Positions 25,901-36,495 of a stretch of 64,000 nucleotides of DNA are shown here, one piece after another. Origin of the DNA: an uncultured Alphaproteobacteria bacterium (GTDB lineage Bacteria > Pseudomonadota > Alphaproteobacteria > Parvibaculales > Parvibaculaceae); assembly GCA_903889655.1 (NCBI GenBank), contig CAISYL010000189.1, forward strand, positions 1-64,000, given 5' to 3'. A program made the position numbers and the translations under genes. Under the pieces are notes generated by a model. It saw only the letters and a list, made by a program, of their open reading frames with translations. It was not told where the DNA came from and searched no databases. Numbering within the stretch: position 1 is the stretch's first letter; the number at the start of each line of letters is the position of its first letter.

Positions 25901-28163
25901 CCGCCACGCCGGTCTTGACCGTCACGTCGCCGGCGCCGTTGAAGGACGACAGCAAGGGGTCGTAGGTGGAGGCGAGAATGCCGATGCCCGTATCGCCGAC
26001 CACATGGATGCTCGTGCCGTCTTCGCCGCCCGTCAGATCGACGCTGACGCTGCCGGTCGCAGCGCCGCCCGTGGCGCCGCTGTTCACCGCATAGACGCCG
26101 AAGCTGTTGTCGCCGTTGACCGTCACCGAACCCGTATCGCCCGTTACGATGCTCACTGTCGGCGTACTTGCGTCGTCGTCCTCGGTCTTCTTGCTTTCGG
26201 CATAAAGGCCGTAGGCAGAGAGCGGTGCCGATGCATCGACCGTAACGCTGTCGCCGTCATTGGTCGTGATCGAGGCGTTGCCCCCGGCGCTGTAGGAATA
26301 CGCACCATAGCCCGTCGGATCGATGGTCACATCGTCGGCGACGATGACCTTGGAGTCGCCGGTGCCCAACGTGCTCGCCCGGACGCCATAGAGGCCGTCG
26401 GCATAGACCGAATTGTCGACGTTCACGGTGACGTTTCCGCTATTCGACGTGTTCGTGATGTCCGCGACGATGCCGCTGCCTGTCGTCGACACGTCGGCGT
26501 CGCCCACCGTGCCGTAGTTGGTCACGTTGATGTCGCCGGTTCCCGATCCCGAGATGATCGCGTGGATCGCGTCGCGCGACGCCAGGATCGACGTGGTCGT
26601 CGAGGTGACCTTGCCGTTGGTCGTGATGTTGATGTCGCCGCTGCCGCCCGTGATCTGCGCGCGAATGGCGTCGTCGCCACCGGTGATGGTACCGCCGGAA
26701 TGGGTGGTCACATCCTCCACGGTCACCGCCGTGCCGGTCGTGATGTCGATATTGCCGCCGGCTGCCAAGGCGTAGATGCCGTAGTCGTAGCGGCCCGTGC
26801 CGGCGCTGATGTTGTTGGCGCCGGTATTGATCTCGATGTCGCCGGTCCCGGTCTGCTTCGTCCAGATGCCGGATTCGTTATTTTGGAGCGTGCCGCCATT
26901 GGCGTTCAGATTGCCCGCCTTGTTGGTGATCGTGCCGTCTGCGTTGATCGTGATCTTGCCCGTACCCGAGGTCTGCGCCTCGATGCCGTTGCCTGCCGCC
27001 GTGATCGTGGCCGTGCTGATATAGGGCCCCTCTTCCAGCGGCACGACATCCGGAACCGTCGTGCCGAAATCGATGGTGATGGCCGCGCCGCCCGACAGGC
27101 CGATCGCCGTGATGCCGTCGTCGCCGCCATTGTCGCCGGCCGTGACCGTGCCGTCCGCGATGATGTGGATCAGGCCCGTTCCGCCGCTGACCGCCTCGAT
27201 GCCGTCATCGGAGGTCGAGTCGACGGTCGTTCCGTCCTTGGCCGTGATCGTGATCGTGCCCGCGCCGCCGGTGGTCGATGCGTAGATGCCCTCGCCGCCC
27301 GTACCCGTGCCGTTCGCCGAACCCTTGTTGAGGTCGACGATCACCTTGCCGGTCGTGTTCCCGGCCTCGATGCCGGCCGCGGCGCCGGTCACGCTTGTGC
27401 CGTTGGCCGTCACCGTCACGTCGCCGCCGGAGCCATGCGCCGTCACGCCGTACCAGTTCGGGCTGCTCACGGTGCTGCCTTCACCCAGCGTCACATCGAC
27501 GATGCCGGTGCCGGCGTTCGAGGCGCTGATGGCGGAATTCACGCCGCCGGTGACGTCATCATCGCCAATGGTCACGTTGACGTCGGCGTTGGTCAGGCCG
27601 GTCTGGGCGGCATAGATGCCGTAGCTGCTGCCCGAAATCGTGTTCGTCTTGTCCTGCACGACATGCGTGAACCAGTTGGTGTCCACCGTGTTGACGCCGA
27701 CGCCGCCGCCGTTCGACACCACCGTGATGGCGGTGCCCGTCGTCGAGGTGACGCTGCCCGCCGTGCCGTCCGTCGTGAAATAGACCTGCGCGGGAAAGCC
27801 GTTGCCGTCGACATGGATGCCGTCGGCCGGGTTCATATTGTCGTTCTCGACGATCGTCGCATGATCGATGTCGACCGCGATCGCGCTGGTCGCCGAATAT
27901 GAGATATTCGTGTCAATCAGGGTGCCGGAGCAGGTCTGGGTGCCGCTCGTCCCGCCGGAGCAGGCCGCAAGGGCCGGTTGCGAGCCGAGCATCAGCCCCG
28001 CCGCGCCAGCAAGAATACCCGTTCCGAGCGCCGTCGTGATCAGAAGAGGCCGCCCCGCATTGCACCGTAGACCGATGATGTTTTCGGCCTGGCTTTTACC
28101 GGATTCGGACGCAACTCTAGAGACAGCGCCGATCACTCGGCGCAGCATGATACCGCGGAACAT
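22956..28163 (-). CDS. Large autotransporter (beta-helix repeat passenger + C-terminal beta-barrel)
   Basis: About 1735 aa; extended signal peptide ending LAAC; Gly/Thr/Asp/Asn-rich repeats; C-terminal barrel from GIWGKALGHWTSRN... ending FKSDYTSGELTAGVRYEW. Confidence 0.88.
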   Translation of the reverse strand: MFRGIMLRRVIGAVSRVASESGKSQAENIIGLRCNAGRPLLITTALGTGILAGAAGLMLGSQPALAACSGGTSGTQTCSGTLIDTNISYSATSAIAVDIDHATIVENDNMNPADGIHVDGNGFPAQVYFTTDGTAGSVTSTTGTAITVVSNGGGVGVNTVDTNWFTHVVQDKTNTISGSSYGIYAAQTGLTNADVNVTIGDDDVTGGVNSAISASNAGTGIVDVTLGEGSTVSSPNWYGVTAHGSGGDVTVTANGTSVTGAAAGIEAGNTTGKVIVDLNKGSANGTGTGGEGIYASTTGGAGTITITAKDGTTVDSTSDDGIEAVSGGTGLIHIIADGTVTAGDNGGDDGITAIGLSGGAAITIDFGTTVPDVVPLEEGPYISTATITAAGNGIEAQTSGTGKITINADGTITNKAGNLNANGGTLQNNESGIWTKQTGTGDIEINTGANNISAGTGRYDYGIYALAAGGNIDITTGTAVTVEDVTTHSGGTITGGDDAIRAQITGGSGDINITTNGKVTSTTTSILASRDAIHAIISGSGTGDINVTNYGTVGDADVSTTGSGIVADITNTSNSGNVTVNVDNSVYADGLYGVRASTLGTGDSKVIVADDVTIDPTGYGAYSYSAGGNASITTNDGDSVTVDASAPLSAYGLYAESKKTEDDDASTPTVSIVTGDTGSVTVNGDNSFGVYAVNSGATGGAATGSVSVDLTGGEDGTSIHVVGDTGIGILASTYDPLLSSFNGAGDVTVKTGVADITVDGGDGAGGLLGSNVGIAAYSDGGKISITTGTGDITVNADSGHTYGAVGIYANGGRQSWGATADGDVVIETHGIIATNGGDGIQAYSHDGDLSIDTSAAINATGDRGIYADADGTGDVTITTHKNGTISGDAVEGIVAETDLNATLGNIKITTNDAIGSSENYVGDKGITANVKNAGSSGKIDIVSDGDIYSIGLGISANSAGSGKITVTGSGAITTDSGGSSNDAISAISTGTGDVDVGSEDGYSGLINAGHGDGIVAKGYGNVNVKTASTGDIQTAFYYGIFAQTSGLTGAVTVTTDGTVDAGNSGILAKVNNASGTGNIIVDVEDTVTSAGGFGVEALTYGTGTIHVTTNADVTGYAHAISASSTTGGVTIDNDASAKASNGSVVDVVTTGGTVQINNHEDGNIEETGAGPSPAVLAIKTVTGTGSVNVQNDGNITGRVDFDLSSTGGATFNNTSNTWYTDGVNNFTGGNDTLSTTSTGDIHAGSEATFAFGAGTDRVDNAGHFYLTGDTVFTGLENFDNSGSLDLSDDNLDTVDTVTIDGLFTGSGSSTLVLDAYLGGTSMQANTADRLIANGGTAGSTAIRIVNLASGPGSYLGPDFADGILVVSGATSASDFALDTTQPLYNASKEAVDPGLFAYKLVHNGSEERLISLPDDEAAQLPAMLTAAQGLWYETSPWLDRQADLRDQLNGGEGKVTPGIWGKALGHWTSRNTSQTVTAGGTTMTDRADYNQNTYGFVVGADTGGANVFGKGDTLLGGVSAGYVTSDQDFKSSPTTAKYKGAVLGAYATYLTGGFFVDATVKADLLTVDYSAPSLSGATASPDVKTFGVELDAGQRFPLSTSTFIEPLASLTYAKTSIDSFSAAGASFDFKDANSFRGSLGLRGGTTAYQSSATRVDVSLTGRVWDEFDGENKVTITSGGGDVVMQDKFDGAFGEVVGSVNVFGLGGGWSGFVNGGVKFKSDYTSGELTAGVRYEW

Positions 28164-28595
28164 GAAGACCCCCACCAGATTGCCGCATATCGGTATCGGT
28201 GGAAGGAACCCTTCCACGCCGATTACGGTTAAAGAATGGTGGAGACCATCTTCCAGAACATCGAAGTCCGCAAGGCCTCGTCAGGCGAAAGACACGTCAG
28301 TTTCCGGAGCAAAATTGTCGCATACGGAGTTTTGCCTTTGATTGAGAAACAGAAAATCGATTTTTACGAGCCCACACTATTCATACTCAAAATGGGTTTT
28401 ACGATAGTCACCATGCGGATAAATTCCGTCAAAGCCTCTTCGTCGGGTTCACATCGGCGGCGACGTTTCGCGTCACGAGTCGTCGACCGCCCGGACGGCC
28501 GCCACGTCGCCCCGATTTTTCGGCATCGTGAAATGTGTTATTCACTCATCAGGGCGCATCAAGACGCTTGGCATCGATGACTTGGGGAGACGTGC

Positions 28596-30704
28596 GTGAT
28601 ACGACGAGTTCACCTTTGGCCGGCACTTTGTATTGCCTTCGCAAGTTTGAATGTGCCGTGTCTCTCCGCCCAAGCAGGAGAGGCCGGAGCGGCAAGGATC
28701 GACCAGCCCGGCGCCCAGATCGAGGAGATCGTTGTCACTGCCACGGGCTATGGCGAGAACCGGGCGACCCATCCGGGTAATATTTCCAAGATACCGGGCA
28801 GCGACATCCGCTTCGCGGAGACGCTGCAACCCGCCGAGCTTCTCAACCGCGTGCCGGGTGTCGACATTCAGCAGGGAAGCGGCGTCGAGCATCTGACCGC
28901 CATCCGTTCGCCGGTGCTGACGGGAACGGCGGGGGCTGCCTCCTTCCTCTTTCTTGAAGACGGCGTGCCGATGCGCGCGGCGGGCTTTGCCAATGTCAAC
29001 GAGCTGATGGACGCGCTGACGGAGGAAGCCGGCGCGATCGAGATCGTCCGCGGGCCGGGCAGCGCACTCTATGGCTCCAATGCCGAGCACGGCCTCATCA
29101 ATATCCTGAGCCGCGCGCCCTCGCCCACGCCGGAAGCCGAACTCACCGGCCTTATCGGACCGCATGGCGTGCGCGAACTCGACGGCACGGCGAGCACCAC
29201 CGTTCAGGATGGCAACACCTCGCACGGGTTGCGCGGCAGTTTCGTACTGAAAGAGGATGGCGGTTTCCGCGACGCCTCCGGCTACAGCCAGGAGAAAGGC
29301 CAGTTCCGCTACGACTATACCGCGCCCGACACGAAGGTCCGCACGACGCTCACCACCGTCAATCTCAATCAGGAGACGGCGGGCTACATCACCGGCGTCG
29401 ACGCTTACAAGATCGACGGCGTGCGAACCTCCAACCCCAATCCCGAAGCCTATCGCGACGCATGGGCGATCCGCGCCGCCTCGCGCATCGAGCGCGACAT
29501 CAGCGACAGCGAGACGCTGGCGCTGACGCCCTACATGCGCACCAACGGCATGAATTTCCTGATGCACTTCCAGCCCGGCGAGCCGGTGGAGGAAAACGGG
29601 CACTGGTCCGGCGGGTTGCTCACGAGCTACGAGAAGCGGCTCAGCGGCGGCCACAGGATCATATTCGGCGTAGATACGGAGTATACGGACGGATATTTGC
29701 GCGAGATACAATCCGGCCCCACCGTCTCCGGCGTCTATGTCACCGGCACGCATTACGATTACGACGTGAAGTCGCTCGTCGTCGCACCTTATCTCCACAC
29801 CGTCTGGAAGCTCGACGATGCGACGGAGCTGACGGCGGGCCTGCGCTACGAGTTTACGCGCTACGACTACACCAACAACACGGCGACGGGCGTTACCGGC
29901 CGTTTCCTGCGCCCTGCCGACCGCACCGATAATTTCTCGAACCTGACGCCGAAGCTCGGCCTCACCCATGTCTTCAACGACGCGTTCATCGGCTTTGCCA
30001 ATCTCGCCCGCGCCGCCCGCGCGCCGCAGACCGCAGACCTCTATCGCCTTCAGACCGGACAGAGCCCCGACGCGATCAAGTCCGAAGTGCTCGACAGCCT
30101 CGAAGTCGGTGCACGCGGAACGATCGACCGCCTCACCTACGAGATCGCCGCCTATTTCATGAAGAAGAACAACTTCGCATTTCGCGATTCAAACGGCGAC
30201 AACATCACGAACGGCAAGACCGAGCACATCGGCTTCGAGGCCGAGATCGCCACTCCGCTCATCTGGAATTTCGACATCGCCGCGTCGGGGAGCTATGCGC
30301 GCCACACCTACGACTTCACCGACATCATCACCAAGCCCGGCTATGCCTCGGAATCGATCCTTCCCGGCAACGACATCGACACGGCACCGCGCACCGTCGC
30401 CGATGTCCGGCTCGGCTACGGCTTCAACCGGGGGCTCGGTCGCGCCGAATTCGAATGGGTGCATCTCGGCGCCTACTGGATGGACGCCGCCAATACCCAA
30501 CGCTATCCGGGCCATGACCTCTTCAATCTGAGGGCCGAATATCGCCTCAGCGAGAATCTGTCGGTCTTCAGCCGGCTCGAAAACATCTTCGACAAACGCT
30601 ATGCGGACCGCGCCGACTATTTCTGCAAGCCCGGTTCCTGCGACCAGCGTTTCTTCCCCGGTGACGGCCGTGGTCTTTATGCCGGCGCGACCGTCCGCTT
30701 CTGA
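28596..30704 (+). CDS. TonB-dependent outer-membrane receptor
   Basis: TonB box-like IEEIVVTATGYG, plug LLNRVPGVDIQQGSG...IEIVRGPGSALYGSNAEHGLINILSRAP, C-terminal LENIFDKRYADR...GLYAGATVRF; GTG start. Confidence 0.92.
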   Translation: MIRRVHLWPALCIAFASLNVPCLSAQAGEAGAARIDQPGAQIEEIVVTATGYGENRATHPGNISKIPGSDIRFAETLQPAELLNRVPGVDIQQGSGVEHLTAIRSPVLTGTAGAASFLFLEDGVPMRAAGFANVNELMDALTEEAGAIEIVRGPGSALYGSNAEHGLINILSRAPSPTPEAELTGLIGPHGVRELDGTASTTVQDGNTSHGLRGSFVLKEDGGFRDASGYSQEKGQFRYDYTAPDTKVRTTLTTVNLNQETAGYITGVDAYKIDGVRTSNPNPEAYRDAWAIRAASRIERDISDSETLALTPYMRTNGMNFLMHFQPGEPVEENGHWSGGLLTSYEKRLSGGHRIIFGVDTEYTDGYLREIQSGPTVSGVYVTGTHYDYDVKSLVVAPYLHTVWKLDDATELTAGLRYEFTRYDYTNNTATGVTGRFLRPADRTDNFSNLTPKLGLTHVFNDAFIGFANLARAARAPQTADLYRLQTGQSPDAIKSEVLDSLEVGARGTIDRLTYEIAAYFMKKNNFAFRDSNGDNITNGKTEHIGFEAEIATPLIWNFDIAASGSYARHTYDFTDIITKPGYASESILPGNDIDTAPRTVADVRLGYGFNRGLGRAEFEWVHLGAYWMDAANTQRYPGHDLFNLRAEYRLSENLSVFSRLENIFDKRYADRADYFCKPGSCDQRFFPGDGRGLYAGATVRF

Positions 30705-30760
30705 TTCGGCTCAGCCCTTGAGGGCTGGACGCCCCGCCGCCTTGCTCTAAGCTTGGCACC

Positions 30761-32206
30761 ATGCAGTTCATTGTCGACATCTGGCCGGCGCTCGCGGCCA
30801 CTATCCAGTTCGCGGCCATGGCGGCAACGGCCGCGCATGCCATGCTGACGAAAAGCGACGTACGCTCGGCCGCGGGCTGGGTCGGCTTCATCCTTCTCGT
30901 GCCTTTTCTCGGCTGGCTGATCTATCTCCTTTTCGGCGTCAATCGCATCCAGCGGCGCGCGCGCGAGCTGCGCGGCGTCCGGCGCGGCAAGGCGCTGCCG
31001 GCGCCCGTCCCGGTGGCGCGCGGAAGCCTGCCCGCCGAACAGGAAGAGCAACGCCGGGAACTCGAGAGCTTCGCCCGTTTCGGCCAGAAGGTTCTGCCCG
31101 AGAGCTTCGAGCCCGGGAACACCGTCGACGTGCTGACCAACGGCGACGAGGCCTATCCGGCCATGATCGAGGCGATCGAACAGGCGACCCGCTCGATCGC
31201 CCTGTCGACCTACATCTTCAACAACGACGGAGCGGGGCGTCTTTTCGTCGACGCGCTTGCGCGCGCCGTCGAGCGCGGCGTCAGGGTGCGCCTCCTCATC
31301 GATGGCGTCGGCTCGTGGTATTCGCGGCCCTCGATCATTCCGCTGCTCACCGAACGCGGCATCAATTACGCACGCTTTCTCCATTCGTTCATGCCGTGGC
31401 AGATGCCCTATCTCAACATGCGCAACCATCAGAAAATCCTGGTGGTGGACGGTCAGCATGGTTTCACCGGAGGCATGAACATCGCGATCGGCAATCTTGT
31501 CGCGGAAAATCCACGCAAGCCGATCCTCGATTATCACTTCAGGGTCGACGGTCCGGTGGTCGCTCAACTGATGCGCACCTTCGCCCATGAATGGGAGTTC
31601 ACGACGGGCGAAATCCTGAGCGGCCCGGACTGGTTTCCACCGATCCCGCATATGGGCGATCTCGTCGCCCGCGCGCTGCCGGCCGGGCCCGACATGGGGC
31701 TCAATCCCATCCGCTGGACGCTGCTCGGCGCGCTGGCCGAAGCGCGCCAGAGCATCCGCATCGTCACCCCCTATTTCCTGCCCGACACGACACTCGCCAC
31801 CAACCTGTCGCTCGCCGCCATGCGCGGCGTCGAGGTCGATATCATTCTTCCGAAGACGAACAACCTGCCCTTCGTCGACTGGGCGGCGACACCGTCGCTT
31901 CTCTGGCTCATCGAGGCCGGGTGCCGGGTCTGGAAGACCGAGAGCCATTTCGAGCATTCCAAGCTCATGACCGTCGACGGCATCTGGTCGACGGTCGGCT
32001 CCGCCAACTGGGACGGGCGGAGCCTTCGCCTCAATTTCGAGCTCAATCTGGAATGCTATGGCAGTTCCTTCGCCCGGCGCCTCGACCGGGCCATCGACGC
32101 CAAGATCGCCTCGGCCCGTCCGGTGACGCTGGCCGATATCAGCGGGCGATCTTTCCCGACGAAGCTTCGTGACGCCGCCATCCGCCTCGCCTCGCCCTAT
32201 CTCTGA
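30761..32206 (+). CDS. cls: Cardiolipin synthase (PLD family)
   Basis: Two HKD motifs: NHQKILVVDGQHGFTGGMNI and HSKLMTVDGIWSTVGSANWD; two N-terminal TMs. Confidence 0.92.
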   Translation: MQFIVDIWPALAATIQFAAMAATAAHAMLTKSDVRSAAGWVGFILLVPFLGWLIYLLFGVNRIQRRARELRGVRRGKALPAPVPVARGSLPAEQEEQRRELESFARFGQKVLPESFEPGNTVDVLTNGDEAYPAMIEAIEQATRSIALSTYIFNNDGAGRLFVDALARAVERGVRVRLLIDGVGSWYSRPSIIPLLTERGINYARFLHSFMPWQMPYLNMRNHQKILVVDGQHGFTGGMNIAIGNLVAENPRKPILDYHFRVDGPVVAQLMRTFAHEWEFTTGEILSGPDWFPPIPHMGDLVARALPAGPDMGLNPIRWTLLGALAEARQSIRIVTPYFLPDTTLATNLSLAAMRGVEVDIILPKTNNLPFVDWAATPSLLWLIEAGCRVWKTESHFEHSKLMTVDGIWSTVGSANWDGRSLRLNFELNLECYGSSFARRLDRAIDAKIASARPVTLADISGRSFPTKLRDAAIRLASPYL

Positions 32207-32306
32207 GCCGGTCTCGTCCCCTGCGGCGTCGCCGTCCTTGCGCCATTGTGGAGCCAAGCTAAGCTTCGGGCGTATAATCATTTCAATCAGCAGAGGGAGC
32301 GAAGAC

Positions 32307-32576
32307 ATGGCCGACAAGAACGCCACCGCGGCGGAGATCGCCGAGCTCCAGGCGGAGGTCGAGCGGCTGACCAAAGCGCTCGAGGAAGCCAAGGCGCTCA
32401 TCGCCGAGGATGTCGGCGAGCATGAGCACACCGCTCGTGAAACGGCGGAAGAGATCGGTGAACGCGTTCAGGAGGGGTTGTCGGACCTTCAGAAGCAGAT
32501 CGGCGAAAATCCCGTGCCCAGCGCCCTCATCGCCTTCGGTATCGGTTTCCTTCTCGGCCGCGTCTTCACGCGATAG
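32307..32576 (+). CDS. DUF883/ElaB/YqjD-like membrane-anchored protein
   Basis: Coiled-coil N-term and C-terminal glycine-rich TM (ENPVPSALIAFGIGFLLGRVFTR). Confidence 0.8.
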   Translation: MADKNATAAEIAELQAEVERLTKALEEAKALIAEDVGEHEHTARETAEEIGERVQEGLSDLQKQIGENPVPSALIAFGIGFLLGRVFTR

Positions 32577-32585
32577 GAGCTTTCC

Positions 32586-33095
32586 ATGCTGGACCCCACA
32601 CCCAATATGCGGCGCCTCGCCGAGGCCGAGCTTCTCCGCGCCGAGCTCGAAGCGCGGCGCCTTGCCCGTCGCGCCTGCTGGGTCGGCGGCGGTATCCTCT
32701 TCGCCGCGCTCGCCGTCATCATGCTGACGGTGGCCGCCTTCCTGGCGCTTGCCGAGGTCTACGGCTTTACATGGGCGGCCGCCATCACCGGCGTCGGGCT
32801 GGTGCTCCTTGCCCTCATTTCGCTCCTGCTCGCGAGCCACAAGCAACAGGGCCGCGCCGCGCGGCTCGAGATGGAACTCGCCAATCGCGCCGTCGAAGAC
32901 GCGCGGCGCGAAATCCGTCGCGATTTCGACGTGATCGAAAAGCGCCTCGATCAGCTCAGCATGGGGCTGATGGGCATCTTCAAGGGCTCGACCGCCAGCC
33001 TGCCGATCCTGACGCTCGTGCTCGGCGCGGTCGCGGCCGTGAGCCCGATGCTTCGCCGCTTCATCATGCCGTTCCTGAAAAAAACCGAGCCATGA
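32586..33095 (+). CDS. Holin-superfamily-III/DUF1469-like membrane protein
   Basis: Two adjacent TM segments after RAELEARRLARRACWVGGGILFAALAVIMLTVAAFLALAE; C-terminal membrane segment. Confidence 0.6.
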   Translation: MLDPTPNMRRLAEAELLRAELEARRLARRACWVGGGILFAALAVIMLTVAAFLALAEVYGFTWAAAITGVGLVLLALISLLLASHKQQGRAARLEMELANRAVEDARREIRRDFDVIEKRLDQLSMGLMGIFKGSTASLPILTLVLGAVAAVSPMLRRFIMPFLKKTEP

Positions 33096-33586
33096 AACAG
33101 ATCGCTCCCGTTTTCGCTGTCGCGCTGCTGCTTGCAGCCTGCGCCCAGGACACCGCGCCACAACCGGAAGTGACGGTGAAGAAGCCGGAGCCCCTCATCC
33201 ACATTCCGGTCGACGATCGCGGGTCCGGCGTCATCGGGCCGGGCGGCGGCGCCATCATCGGATCGATCGTCGCCGGCGCCGGCAGCGGCGCAAAGATCGG
33301 CATCTTCTCCGGTCTCGTCATCGGCTATGCCCTTGGCGGATCGAACGGGCCGAGTCTCGCGGGCTTTGCCGCCGACGAGCAGCGCCGCGCGATGGCGCAA
33401 GTCATGCAGGTTCCGGTCGGCGAAACCGTCCGCTGGCGGACCGCCGCCGATCAGGCGTCCGGCGAGATCACGCCCGTCCGGGAATATCGCGACAAGGACG
33501 GAAGGCGCTGCCGCGACTTCACCGAAACCCGCAGCGTCCGCGCGACGCATGGCCAGTACAGCGGCACGGCCTGCCTGCCGGGTTAA
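33092..33586 (+). CDS. Glycine-zipper lipoprotein (17-kDa surface-antigen-like)
   Basis: Lipobox LLLAACAQ; glycine zipper GGGAIIGSIVAGAGSGAKIGIFSGLVIGYALGG; C-terminal CRDFTETRSV...GTACLPG. Confidence 0.75.
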   Translation: MKQIAPVFAVALLLAACAQDTAPQPEVTVKKPEPLIHIPVDDRGSGVIGPGGGAIIGSIVAGAGSGAKIGIFSGLVIGYALGGSNGPSLAGFAADEQRRAMAQVMQVPVGETVRWRTAADQASGEITPVREYRDKDGRRCRDFTETRSVRATHGQYSGTACLPG

Positions 33587-33658
33587 GGTATCGACCTGAT
33601 TCCGGACGGAGAATCATGGACATCTCTGTCTTGGGGACGCGGCAACGGGGGAAGAAGC

Positions 33659-34918
33659 ATGAGAAGACCGGGCAGGACCGTCTTTGTCACGATTGCCCTG
33701 CTCGTCCTCTGGGCGGCATTCGTCGCCGGCGGCGCGCGGGAGGGCTGGTGGCGCGCGATGCCCGCTGCGAGAGGCGATAACGAGGGTTTCCTCCGCTGGG
33801 CCGAAGGTCGATACGCGGCGGAATCGAAAGGCAACATTGCAATCGTCTTGCTCGACGGCGGTCATGTTGCGGGAACTTTTTACGCCTCGCACGGCCGACC
33901 GATCGACGGCCGCTCCATCTTCCAGGTCGCCTCGATGAGCAAGTGGCTCACCGCCTGGTGCGTCATGGCTCTAGTCGAACAACACCGCATCGATCTCGAC
34001 GCGCCCGTGTCGCGATATCTGACCAGATGGCACTTGCCGCCCGGCGAATTCGACAACAACGCGGTCACGGTGCGCAAACTGCTCAGCCACACGGCGGGTC
34101 TGACCGACGGCCTTGGCTTCCGTGGATTCGCACCGGGGCAAGCCTTGCCTACGATCGAGCAGGAGTTGACGCACGCTGCGGACGCACAACCGGGTGCAGG
34201 CGGCATAACGCGTGTCGGCGCGCGGCCGGGAACAGACTGGCGTTATTCCGGCGGCGGCTATCTGTTGCTGCAGCTTCTTATCGAAGAGGTGACGCGAGAG
34301 CCGTTCAACGACGTCATGCGCCGCATGATTTTTCGACCTCTTGGCATGACGCAGTCAACCTTCATCGATCCGGATCCAGCGCATCTCGTCGACTTTTATG
34401 ATGCCGACGGGTCGAAAGTGAACCACAGCAAGTTCGTCGCGCTTGCAGCGGCTTCGCTTTATACGTCGACCGAAGACATGACCCGCTTCATCGCTGCCCA
34501 GTTTCCGGGAACGGATGGCGCTCTGCCCGGCAGGGGCGTATTGAGCCCCATGACGCTCGAAGCCATGCAGCGCCCGCAAGCTTTCCTCTATGGCATTCCG
34601 GTCTGGGGACTGGGCGAAACTCTCTACGTTCCCAACGGAACTGGCGGTTACGTGATCGGGCACGACGGGAACAACTACCCTGCGATCAACACCACCGCGC
34701 GCCTCGATCCGGCAACGGGCGACGCTCTCCTCGTCCTCGAAACCGGCAACGCCACGCTTGCAAGAGAAATCGGCGGCGAGTGGACTTTCTGGCGCGCGGG
34801 GTCCGTCGGGCTCGACACGCTGGTGATGTTCGATCTGCGCGCCATCCTTGTTCTATTTGCATCAGGTGCGCTGGTGATCTTGATCGGCAGCTTCGGATGG
34901 TATCGCAGGCGAAGATAG
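33659..34918 (+). CDS. Serine hydrolase / class C beta-lactamase-like protein
   Basis: FQVASMSKWLTAW (SxxK), YSGGGYLLLQLLIEE (YxN-like), C-terminal TM. Confidence 0.88.
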   Translation: MRRPGRTVFVTIALLVLWAAFVAGGAREGWWRAMPAARGDNEGFLRWAEGRYAAESKGNIAIVLLDGGHVAGTFYASHGRPIDGRSIFQVASMSKWLTAWCVMALVEQHRIDLDAPVSRYLTRWHLPPGEFDNNAVTVRKLLSHTAGLTDGLGFRGFAPGQALPTIEQELTHAADAQPGAGGITRVGARPGTDWRYSGGGYLLLQLLIEEVTREPFNDVMRRMIFRPLGMTQSTFIDPDPAHLVDFYDADGSKVNHSKFVALAAASLYTSTEDMTRFIAAQFPGTDGALPGRGVLSPMTLEAMQRPQAFLYGIPVWGLGETLYVPNGTGGYVIGHDGNNYPAINTTARLDPATGDALLVLETGNATLAREIGGEWTFWRAGSVGLDTLVMFDLRAILVLFASGALVILIGSFGWYRRRR

Positions 34919-34954
34919 CTCCGGGACCGGCATCGGGACGCACGGCCTCGCGAG

Positions 34955-35407
34955 CTAGTGTACCGCTTCGACCTTCAGCACGCCGCCATCGACACCCGTC
35001 ACATGCACAGAGGTTCCCGCCGGCAGTTCTGGCCCCTCGGCGAGCCATAGCGAGTCGCCGATGCGGATTTTTCCGCGACCGTTCCGGATCTCCTGCTCGA
35101 GCGTGAAGGTGCGGCCGACATAGGTCTGGGCGCGCTGATTCAGCAGCGGATGATCGCTTTCGACCTCATGCCGCGCGAAGTAGCGGCGCGACAGCCAGAC
35201 CGCGATGACGGAGAGGATCGCGAAGAGCGCGACCTGTGCCGTCAGCGGAATGTCGACGACAAGCACGATCAGGCCGACGGCGGCGGCCGCAGCCGCGAGC
35301 CAGACGAAGAAGATGCCCGGCACGATGAGTTCGAGGATGCCGAGCACGGCGGCGATGATCCACCAGGCCCAGAGCCCGAACTCGCCGAGCGTCAGACTGT
35401 CTTCCAT
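34955..35407 (-). CDS. NfeD-family membrane protein
   Basis: WWIIAAVLGILELIVPGIFFVWLAAAAAAVGLI; C-terminal OB-like RNGRGKIRIGDSLWLAEGPELPAGTSVHVTGVDGGVLKVE; downstream of SPFH gene. Confidence 0.88.
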   Translation of the reverse strand: MEDSLTLGEFGLWAWWIIAAVLGILELIVPGIFFVWLAAAAAAVGLIVLVVDIPLTAQVALFAILSVIAVWLSRRYFARHEVESDHPLLNQRAQTYVGRTFTLEQEIRNGRGKIRIGDSLWLAEGPELPAGTSVHVTGVDGGVLKVEAVH

Positions 35408-35410
35408 GGC

Positions 35411-36388
<978 letters not shown>

Positions 36389-36495
36389 GAAGGCCTCCCC
36401 TGCTGCTCCCGAACCCGCTGTCGATTATATAGCAGAACCGCATAGGCGGATGCTTCGGATTCCGGCTAGTCTAGCCGCCAAACCGGAGGCCATTC

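Noticed and set aside
25524-27902. 792-aa + strand ORF (and 23958-25337) antisense to the large autotransporter
   Set aside because: Arg/Asp/Val/Ala/Gly-rich shadow frame on the opposite strand of a repetitive high-GC gene; no recognisable domain or credible start signal.
32586-33095. Holin-like gene as evidence of prophage
   Set aside because: No other phage genes nearby; DUF1469-type proteins are common chromosomal membrane proteins.
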